A program made the translations under genes and the position numbers. Under the pieces are notes generated by a model. The model was not told the DNA's origin. It was given only the letters and a program-made list of their open reading frames with translations, and ran no database searches. From NCBI GenBank assembly GCA_038107835.1, contig JAYNHH010000027.1:1-30096 (forward strand): a stretch of DNA of 30,096 bases. The letters run 5' to 3'. The first letter of the stretch is position 1; each line of letters starts with the position of its first letter. Source of the DNA: MED-G116 sp038107835 (GTDB lineage Bacteria > Pseudomonadota > Alphaproteobacteria > Puniceispirillales > Puniceispirillaceae). Of this stretch, positions 19,444-26,022 are shown piece by piece.

Positions 19444-20324
19444 CTTCCGATCTGCCCCGCCTGCCGGTTACCGCCAAGCGTCGCCTGGCCCATATTGTAG
19501 CGCGCCATGAGTCTGGCAAAGACAATCTCGCTGATCCTGGTCAGCCCCAGATAGAACAGCAGCAGCACCAGAAAATACCAAAGCCGCCAATCTGGATGCG
19601 GAAATGTGAAGGCACTGGTTTTGGCGCTGCCAAGCTCCCGCGCCCAATAGACGATATCCTCGACCCCAAGCAGGAACAGCAGGGGTGTCACCTTGATCAG
19701 GATCATCCACAGATTTGACAGTCCCGGAAGCGCATAGATCCACATCTGTGGCAACAGCACCCGCCAGAAGACCTGCAGTCTGTTCATCCCATAGGCCTCG
19801 GCTGTTTCAAGCTGGTTGCGCGGCACCGCCTCGAAGGCGCCGCGGAAGGTGTTGCCGGCAAAGGCACCAAAAACGATGGCAAATGACAACACCGCAAGGG
19901 CAAAGCCATAGATTTCATGCAGCCATTGTGGATCGCTGTTCAGTGGTAGTTTGGCAATCGTGCAGACAACAAAATCATTGCCCTGGCGCACCGGCTCCAG
20001 AACATCCGGACACATGATGCGATGGCGCAGATATTCAAATCCCTGATCAAGTGCGATGGGTACAAACAGGAAAAAAACGATATCCGGCACCCCGCGCACG
20101 ATCGAGATGTAGCCCCGGCCCAGCAGACGCACCGGCAACAATCGGGCACGGCTGCCGACAGCACCAAGCAGGCCAAAGACGATCGCCACCGGCGCGGTGA
20201 TCGCCAACAGGATAAGCACCGTCAGGAAAGACAGGTAGAACGCCACATGCTTGCCTGTCATCAGATAGCAGGACAACCAGGCAAGCCCCTCAAGAAGGGA
20301 TGGATCTGCGCAGCTGCCTGCCAT
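19440..20324 (-). CDS. Polar amino acid ABC transporter permease (HisQ/OccQ-like)
   Basis: The partner permease subunit. It has the segment LLGRGYISIVRGVPDIVFF and the EAA loop ETAEAYGMNRLQVFWRVLLP. At 294 residues it is longer than HisQ/OccQ (about 230), mainly from an insertion of roughly 45 residues between the RGVPD segment and the next membrane span; this part includes two cysteines and would face the periplasm or membrane surface. The ATG shares one base with the stop codon of the FAD oxidoreductase before it (TGATG); a GTG one codon earlier is also possible. This coupling ties the oxidase to the transporter. Confidence 0.9.
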   Translation of the reverse strand: MAGSCADPSLLEGLAWLSCYLMTGKHVAFYLSFLTVLILLAITAPVAIVFGLLGAVGSRARLLPVRLLGRGYISIVRGVPDIVFFLFVPIALDQGFEYLRHRIMCPDVLEPVRQGNDFVVCTIAKLPLNSDPQWLHEIYGFALAVLSFAIVFGAFAGNTFRGAFEAVPRNQLETAEAYGMNRLQVFWRVLLPQMWIYALPGLSNLWMILIKVTPLLFLLGVEDIVYWARELGSAKTSAFTFPHPDWRLWYFLVLLLFYLGLTRISEIVFARLMARYNMGQATLGGNRQAGQIGR

Positions 20325-21439
20325 CACCCGGGTCCCTTTCTGCCGTCACCGGCAGTTCCGGATACTGGCCGGAACGGTGCCAGCAGCTGGCTCGGTGCGC
20401 CAGTGAGCATCTCCGCCATACCGTGATCCGCCACGGCCGCCATGTTCGAAATGCCAGAATGCATCACGGCAACATAGAGGCCAGAAATCTCATCTCCATC
20501 CGGCCGCCGGATCCGGCCAATTTTGGGCCTGCCTCCCTGTGGAATGACACGCCGACCAAGACTGAAAGACGCAATCTCCAGCGGTGCCGGACAGTGCAGC
20601 GCGCGTTCGACACGCGCCACCAGCCCCGCTGCGGCGTCCTGTTGGCTCTGGCCATCCTCTGGTGCCTGATGATGGTTGAAGGTGCCGCCGATCAGCAGCT
20701 GCCCGGTGCCTGTCTGGCGGACATGATAATCCGGCGCAGTGAGCAGATGCGGCAGAAATTCTGGCAAGGGTCTGGTTGTGACAAGCAGACCGGTAGTCGG
20801 TGTCATCTCAAACGAAACGCCCACACTCTCAAGCAGCGTCGACGTTCCATTGCCACTTGCCAGAATGACCTCGTCGGCAGTGCAAGGACCGTCATCCGTC
20901 ATCACCCCATAGACCCGATCCCGGTCAATCATCAGACTGTGAACATGCCGCTGTTCCGGCTGTATCGCGGCAGCGGCAAGGAGCGCCTTGACGGCATCAT
21001 CCGGCTCAACAGCCATTTCCGTTGGTACATAGGCAGCAAGCGGGGGTACATCCCGCAAGCAGGGCAGCTTTGCCGCAATGGCATCTGCAGACAGCAATTC
21101 GACCGGATAGCCCCAATTTTTGTGGCAGGCGGCGAAGGTACGCAGCGTCTCGGAGTCCATGTCCCAGGCAAACCCACCAACCGATGCGGCGACGAGATCA
21201 GGAACCGTCTGCATCCAGCGTTGCCAGAGCTGCATGCTGGCATGGCGCAGATCGAAATAGTTCCTGTCATTGTCGGTATTGGCGTTGATCCATGCCCAGC
21301 TGTTGGCAGTGGCAGTACCCCCGCTGTTGACCGGCAGGCTGGATAGCACCCGCGTTGGCACACCACGCTGTGCCGCCGCATAGGCAAAACCAGAGCCAAT
21401 GATTCCGCTGCCGATGATCAATACCGACGGTGTGGTCAT
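20324..21439 (-). CDS. FAD-dependent oxidoreductase, D-amino-acid oxidase (DadA/DAO) family
   Basis: Members oxidise amino acids or N-substituted amino acids, releasing an imine or aldehyde. The 371-residue protein starts with the dinucleotide-binding motif VLIIGSGIIGSG (about 6-17) and has SWAWINAN in the position of the family's substrate-side segment. The C-terminal part shows the expected IGRIRRPDG...GLYVAVMHSGISNMAAVADHGMAEML, which closes the FAD site. In the second beta strand, where most relatives have an acidic residue that binds the FAD ribose, the sequence reads RVLSSLPVNSGG. The ATG chosen has GGAGA upstream; the frame opens 36 nt earlier. It is translationally coupled to the two permeases, suggesting it acts on the imported compound, as octopine- and nopaline-oxidase genes do in opine operons. 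Confidence 0.85.
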   Translation of the reverse strand: MTTPSVLIIGSGIIGSGFAYAAAQRGVPTRVLSSLPVNSGGTATANSWAWINANTDNDRNYFDLRHASMQLWQRWMQTVPDLVAASVGGFAWDMDSETLRTFAACHKNWGYPVELLSADAIAAKLPCLRDVPPLAAYVPTEMAVEPDDAVKALLAAAAIQPEQRHVHSLMIDRDRVYGVMTDDGPCTADEVILASGNGTSTLLESVGVSFEMTPTTGLLVTTRPLPEFLPHLLTAPDYHVRQTGTGQLLIGGTFNHHQAPEDGQSQQDAAAGLVARVERALHCPAPLEIASFSLGRRVIPQGGRPKIGRIRRPDGDEISGLYVAVMHSGISNMAAVADHGMAEMLTGAPSQLLAPFRPVSGTAGDGRKGPG

Positions 21440-21521
21440 GAAAGCGGTCTCCGATGGATGCGGGGTTACGGACATGCGATCTGTCTGAGGACAGAGGCGA
21501 AGGGCGATCTGCTATGGCTTA

Positions 21522-21560
21522 ACAAAAAGGGCAAAGGCGATCGCTAAAACCGCCTTTGCC
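21522..21560 (-). terminator. Rho-independent terminator after the ABC binding-protein gene
   Basis: On the minus strand a perfect 10-bp stem (GGCAAAGGCG pairing with CGCCTTTGCC, 11-nt loop) is followed by CTTTTTG. It lies about 30 nt beyond the binding-protein stop codon and splits the transporter genes into two transcription segments: ATPase plus binding protein before it, oxidase plus permeases after it. Partial read-through would give more binding protein than permease. Confidence 0.88.
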
Positions 21561-21589
21561 TGAAATGATCTGCCCACCGGCATCAATGC

Positions 21590-22327
21590 CTAAAACAGGT
21601 TGGCGTCTTCACCGAACCATTTTGAGATCATCTTGTTCAGCGAGCCGTCAGCCTTCATCGAGCTGATGGCCTTGTCCATTTTTGCTTTCAGATCACCATC
21701 TGACTCGCGGATGCCCATACCGACACCACCGCCGATACCGACCTGGCCGACAGTGGCAAGCTCACCACCTGATTCGGCAACAATTGGGAGCAGATAGTCG
21801 CCATCGGCAAGAACGGCGTCCGCCTCGCCATTGCGAACTGCGGCAATGGTCTCATCCGGTGTGGCAAATTCCACCAGCGTTGCACCGCTTGACGCGACAT
21901 ATCCTGCCTGAATGGTGGCTGTCTGCGCCGCAATCACGCCCTTGTTGATATCGACCGAACCACCAGCAAGCGCAACATAGAGCGATGGCGAAGGCGGAAA
22001 ATATTCCTGCGTGAAGTCAATTACCTGATCACGCTCTTCTGTGATCGACATGCCGGCAATAATCGTGTCGTAGTTGCCTGATACCAGATTGGGGATGATC
22101 GAGTCCCACTCATTGACAACCCACTCACAGGTCAGATTTGCCCGCTTGCACAGCTCGTCACCGACCTCGCGCTCGAAGCCATCGACGTCGCCTGAATCAT
22201 TGATAAAGTTATATGGGGGGTAGGCTCCCTCCGTTCCCATCCGCACCGTCTGCGCGATGGCCGCAGTTGACACCATGGCACCGATGGCAACACCGGCAAC
22301 AAATGCGCTTTTGAAAAGTGACTTCAT
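21590..22327 (-). CDS. Periplasmic polar amino acid-binding protein (HisJ/ArtJ-like)
   Basis: This SBP captures the ligand and delivers it to the permeases. The 245-residue precursor has a Sec signal peptide with likely cleavage after AIA (25/26). The mature part carries the family segments GTEGAYPPYNF, SITEERDQVIDF (its arginine normally pairs with the ligand carboxylate) and ADAVLADGDYLL. Two cysteines, C60 and C67, sit where HisJ has a disulfide (ELCKRxxxxC). The ribosome binding site GGGAGAG is strong. The gene follows the ATPase by 43 nt and is closed by a terminator. Lysine, arginine, ornithine, histidine or opine-type ligands fit the family; which one is unknown. Confidence 0.93.
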   Translation of the reverse strand: MKSLFKSAFVAGVAIGAMVSTAAIAQTVRMGTEGAYPPYNFINDSGDVDGFEREVGDELCKRANLTCEWVVNEWDSIIPNLVSGNYDTIIAGMSITEERDQVIDFTQEYFPPSPSLYVALAGGSVDINKGVIAAQTATIQAGYVASSGATLVEFATPDETIAAVRNGEADAVLADGDYLLPIVAESGGELATVGQVGIGGGVGMGIRESDGDLKAKMDKAISSMKADGSLNKMISKWFGEDANLF

Positions 22328-22370
22328 TGTTCTCTCCCTTTAAAGATCACCAACCTTCACGCTGATACAG

Positions 22371-23156
22371 TCAGGCGGCTACAGATGCGTGAAGAAACTT
22401 CTGCAACCGCTCTGTTTTCGGATTTCCAAAAACAGTTTCAGGCGATCCCTCCTCTTCGATGATCCCCTGATTCAAAAACACCACATGGCTTGAGACATCA
22501 CGCGCCAGTTTCATGTCATGAGTGACCAAAATCATTGTGCGTCCCTCGCCTGCAAGCTGCCGGATGACCTTGACCACCTCCTGCTCCAGCTCCGGATCAA
22601 GCGCCGAGGTCGGCTCATCGAACAGCAGCGCCTTTGGCCGCATGGCAAGCGCCCGCGCGATTGCGGCGCGTTGCTGCTGGCCACCGGACAGCTGGGCCGG
22701 ATAGACATTTGCCTTGTCGGCAATGCCCACCTTTTCCAAAAGCGCCATTGCCTCGTCGATTGCCTCGCCGCGCTGGCGCTTGAGTACGGTAACCGGTGCC
22801 TCAATCACATTTTTCAGCACAGTCATATGCGCCCACAGATTGAATGACTGAAACACCATCGAGAGCTGCGTTCGCATCCTGACGACCTGCGCCTGATCAG
22901 CTGGCACCCGGTTGGGGCCTTCGCCAGACCAGCGCACCGCCTCACTGCAGAACCGAATGTCGCCCCGCTGGCAGATTTCCAACATATTGACACAGCGCAG
23001 CAGGGTCGATTTTCCTGATCCAGACGAGCCAATCAACGAAATCACGTCGCCTTCATGCGCCCGTATATCAACACCACGCAACACCTCAAGATCGTCATAG
23101 CTCTTGTGAATGCCGCGCAGCGCGATGACGGGTTCAGATGTCGATTGCTGGGTCAT
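22371..23156 (-). CDS. Polar amino acid ABC transporter ATP-binding protein (HisP/OccP-like)
   Basis: Cytoplasmic ATPase that powers the importer. The 261-residue protein has Walker A GSSGSGKST (43-51), Q-loop glutamine 103, signature LSGGQ (156-160), Walker B ALLFDE (176-181) with DEPTSALDPE, and the switch histidine in LVTHDM (213). The sequence matches the HisP/OccP/GlnQ group closely. It opens the ABC gene set, separated by a terminator from the amine oxidase gene before it, and is followed by the binding protein. No promoter was recognised with confidence in its 118-nt upstream gap, although one is expected. Confidence 0.95.
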   Translation of the reverse strand: MTQQSTSEPVIALRGIHKSYDDLEVLRGVDIRAHEGDVISLIGSSGSGKSTLLRCVNMLEICQRGDIRFCSEAVRWSGEGPNRVPADQAQVVRMRTQLSMVFQSFNLWAHMTVLKNVIEAPVTVLKRQRGEAIDEAMALLEKVGIADKANVYPAQLSGGQQQRAAIARALAMRPKALLFDEPTSALDPELEQEVVKVIRQLAGEGRTMILVTHDMKLARDVSSHVVFLNQGIIEEEGSPETVFGNPKTERLQKFLHASVAA

Positions 23157-23235
23157 ATGCCACCATTACGTAAACCGAGGGCATTAGTCTTTCAGAATTT
23201 CGCCGCCTTTGACACTGTTTTTACCGGTTTGCCAG

Positions 23236-23259
23236 AAGAAAAACCATTCGAACAATGGT
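23236..23259 (-). terminator. Intrinsic terminator after the amine oxidase gene
   Basis: On the minus strand ACCATT-GTTCG-AATGGT is followed by TTTTCTTC, a short AT-rich stem with a T-tract about 20 nt beyond the stop codon. It probably separates the TRAP/aminotransferase/oxidase transcript from the ABC genes, perhaps incompletely given the short stem. Confidence 0.6.
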
Positions 23260-23274
23260 CATTCAACCGATCTG

Positions 23275-24543
23275 TCACGCAAGCGATTCAACCAGCCGTC
23301 GCGCAGTCTGCTGGCCGGAAATATACGCGCCATGACAAGTTCCATAATGGCTGACACTTGCGGCCTCACCAGCAAAAAAAACCGTGTCCGCCAGCGCCTC
23401 ACACAGATGCTCCCTTGCTGCCGAGTGGCCGGGTTCAGCATGGGAATAGGCTCCTAATGTCAGAGGTTCATTATGCCAGGCTGTGGTGATGACATCGGTG
23501 ATTCTGCCGGTGATGGAATTGCCGAAAACGGCAGCAAGGCATTTTTCGGCATAGTCACGCATTGCTGCTGGCCCCTGTTTTTCCAGATGGATGCCAAAAC
23601 TGCCACCGGCAAAGATGATCGCCTGCTGTTTACCGTCAATATTGATATCAAACGAGGCAATGTCTTCCGGGTCTGTGTCTGCCGCCTGCGCTGGCCAGGC
23701 AACATGCCAGCCAGCCTGGTCATCGGTAAAGCTGTCCGGCGCAAGGCAGAGGCCAATCTTGTTGAGTGTACCACATGGTAGATGGGTGATTGCCGCCATC
23801 ATCTCATCGGGCAGGTCAGGTGCAAACCGGATCAGACCCGCCGCCAGAATGTTGGTCGAAACGGTGACGATAACCCGCCTTGCGGTAACCCTGCCACCTG
23901 CCGTGCTAACCGCGACATGTCCCTGATGCCAGTCAATTGCCGACACTGCGCAATTCAAGGTCACTGGCACCGCAGCGCCCCAGTGCGTGACCAGACGCCC
24001 CAGGCTCTGACTCACCGGCACATCCAGACCGAAACCCGATTTTAGAAAATCCTCGACCGATTGCTCCGTAACATCCGAGCCATTCAACCCCGCCATGAGA
24101 TGGCTGTAGACCGGCGCATAGGGCGAGTCCCACTCCATTACCGACGCCAGATCCCTGTCGCCGCCGAGCGCCAGATCACGGACGATGGCCGACATGCCGG
24201 CCTCGCAGGCCTCAATATAGGCCTGATAACCTGCCAGGCCAGCACCGCTGTTGCCGCTTTCATGGAGATGGGTGTTTTCAGTCTGAAACCGTGTGCCATC
24301 GCCCACGGCAAACCCATGCTCTGCCGCAATCGGCACAAAAGGGTTGAGTTCCGCCTCATGCAGATAGGAGCAACCCAGATCAAACCAACTGCCATCAGCA
24401 AATTGTTCTGCATGGGCGCGGCCACCAATACGGTGCGACGCCTCAACAACGACACAGGGAATGCCAGCGGCTATCAGGGTCTTTGCTGCCGCAAGACCTG
24501 CCACACCTGCACCGATGATGATGACATCCGTATCTGTCTGCAT
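23275..24543 (-). CDS. Flavin monoamine oxidase family protein
   Basis: Flavin amine oxidases convert primary or secondary amines to aldehydes with release of ammonia and hydrogen peroxide. The 422-residue protein begins with the FAD-binding motif VIIIGAGVAGLAAAKTL (about 7-23), with E34 for the ribose and RIGGRA at 38-43; FDLGCSYLH (about 54-62) fills the place of the usual GxxWLH motif. The C-terminal FAD signature FFAGEAASVSHYGTCHGAYISG is intact. The ATG with GGAGGAA upstream was chosen over an earlier in-frame start. It follows the aminotransferase by 125 nt. Substrate could be a polyamine, monoamine or an L-amino acid; sequence alone does not decide. Confidence 0.88.
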   Translation of the reverse strand: MQTDTDVIIIGAGVAGLAAAKTLIAAGIPCVVVEASHRIGGRAHAEQFADGSWFDLGCSYLHEAELNPFVPIAAEHGFAVGDGTRFQTENTHLHESGNSGAGLAGYQAYIEACEAGMSAIVRDLALGGDRDLASVMEWDSPYAPVYSHLMAGLNGSDVTEQSVEDFLKSGFGLDVPVSQSLGRLVTHWGAAVPVTLNCAVSAIDWHQGHVAVSTAGGRVTARRVIVTVSTNILAAGLIRFAPDLPDEMMAAITHLPCGTLNKIGLCLAPDSFTDDQAGWHVAWPAQAADTDPEDIASFDINIDGKQQAIIFAGGSFGIHLEKQGPAAMRDYAEKCLAAVFGNSITGRITDVITTAWHNEPLTLGAYSHAEPGHSAAREHLCEALADTVFFAGEAASVSHYGTCHGAYISGQQTARRLVESLA

Positions 24544-24668
24544 GATTTCCTCCGGTCCCGCAACATCAGCCTGCCCGTGACCTCTCTGCGGCACAACGAA
24601 AATATGTAGCCATCAGCAGGACCCGGCTGGAACTGGCATGCGAATTAGGTGGCCCAACCCGAAGCCGG

Positions 24669-25997
24669 CTAGCCAACCGCCTCGGTGATTGCATGGCCCA
24701 GCCGCTCGACCAACAAATCCATCTCCGCCTCGGCAATGATGAAGGGTGGCGCCAACAGCACATGATCTCCATGGTGGCCGTCAATGGTGCCTTGCGCCGG
24801 GTAACAGATCAGGCCGGCCTGCATGGCATGTTTCTTGATGCTGGCAGCGATGCCGCGGGTCGGCGCAAATGGCGCTTTGGTCTGCCGGTCGGCCACCATT
24901 TCGAGACCAATAAACAGACCGCGGCCCCTGATGTCACCAACATGGGGATGCTGGCCAAAGCTGGTCTGCAATTTGTCACGCAACATCGCCCCCTTCCCGG
25001 CGACGCCGACGCCAAGACCATCATCAACAATGCGCGTCAGCACCGCACCAGCCGCCGCGCAGGCTATCGGATGCCCGAGATAGGTATGCCCATGTTGAAA
25101 AAAACCCGACCCGGATTCGATCGCATCATGGATGAAATCCTGACACAGCATCGCCCCGATCGGCTGGTAACCCGCACCCAGCCCCTTGGCGATCGCCACA
25201 ATATCGGGCCTGACCCCATCACTCTCACAGGCGAAGAGGCTACCTGTGCGTCCCATCCCGCACATCACCTCATCCAGAACAAGCAGGATGCCATATTGAT
25301 CACAGATTTCGCGGATGCGCTGGAAGTAGCCCGGCACAGGGCAGAGCGCCCCTGCGGTCGCGCCAACAACCGGTTCGGCCAGAAATGCCATGACCCTGTC
25401 CGGCCCAACGGCCAGAATTTCAGCCTCCAACTCGTTCGCTACCCGAAGCCCATAATCCTGCGCACTCTCATCGTCACGCTGGTCCCGATAGGCATAGCAG
25501 GGAGCGATCAGGCTGGTCTCGACAAGTAGCGGCTCGAACTGTCGGCGGCGCCACTGATTGCCGCCCGCAGCAAGCGCCCCCAGCGTATTGCCGTGATAGC
25601 TCTGCCGCCGCGCGATCACACGGTGGCGGTCGGGCTGACCGATCTCAATGAAATATTGCCGCGCCAGCTTGATCGCTGCCTCCATGGCTTCCGACCCACT
25701 CGACACGAGATAGACCCTGTTTACCCCCTCTGGCGCGAGACGGGCCAATTTCTCCGCCAGGGCCTCTGCTGGCCCGCTGGTGAAAAAGGCGGTATGTGCG
25801 AATGCCAGGTTTTCGGCCTGGCCGATAATGGCCTCACGCACCGCCGGGTCGGAATGACCCAGACAGGACACAGCCGCACCGCCAGATGCGTCAAGATACC
25901 GTTTACCGGTATCGTCGATCAGAAAACAGCCATCACCGCCTGCCGCAAGCGGCAGGTCTGAATGGCAGTTACGCGCAAAAACGTGGCGGCTTCTCAT
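24669..25997 (-). CDS. Class III (omega/4-aminobutyrate-type) aminotransferase
   Basis: A PLP-dependent transaminase acting on an amino group usually distant from a carboxylate, with pyruvate or 2-oxoglutarate as typical acceptors. The 442-residue protein has the phosphate-binding SSGSEAMEAAIK (99-110), SYHG (133-136) that stacks on PLP, the aspartate D242 in VLDEVMCGMGRTG, and the Schiff-base lysine K271 in AIAKGLGAGYQPIGA. I chose the ATG with GAGGAAG upstream (MRSRHVFARN). It starts 25 nt after the TRAP permease and is surely in the same transcript. Relatives include GABA, beta-alanine, taurine and putrescine aminotransferases; a role in degrading the compound taken up next door is inferred. 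Confidence 0.92.
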   Translation of the reverse strand: MRSRHVFARNCHSDLPLAAGGDGCFLIDDTGKRYLDASGGAAVSCLGHSDPAVREAIIGQAENLAFAHTAFFTSGPAEALAEKLARLAPEGVNRVYLVSSGSEAMEAAIKLARQYFIEIGQPDRHRVIARRQSYHGNTLGALAAGGNQWRRRQFEPLLVETSLIAPCYAYRDQRDDESAQDYGLRVANELEAEILAVGPDRVMAFLAEPVVGATAGALCPVPGYFQRIREICDQYGILLVLDEVMCGMGRTGSLFACESDGVRPDIVAIAKGLGAGYQPIGAMLCQDFIHDAIESGSGFFQHGHTYLGHPIACAAAGAVLTRIVDDGLGVGVAGKGAMLRDKLQTSFGQHPHVGDIRGRGLFIGLEMVADRQTKAPFAPTRGIAASIKKHAMQAGLICYPAQGTIDGHHGDHVLLAPPFIIAEAEMDLLVERLGHAITEAVG

Positions 25998-26022
25998 CGC
26001 TGGCTTCCTCTCAACAACATCC

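Noticed and set aside
20300..21346. 348-codon open frame on the plus strand
   Set aside because: Antisense to the FAD oxidoreductase, whose FAD motifs show which strand is coding.
24693..25529. 278-codon open frame on the plus strand
   Set aside because: Antisense to the class III aminotransferase, which carries the full set of PLP residues.
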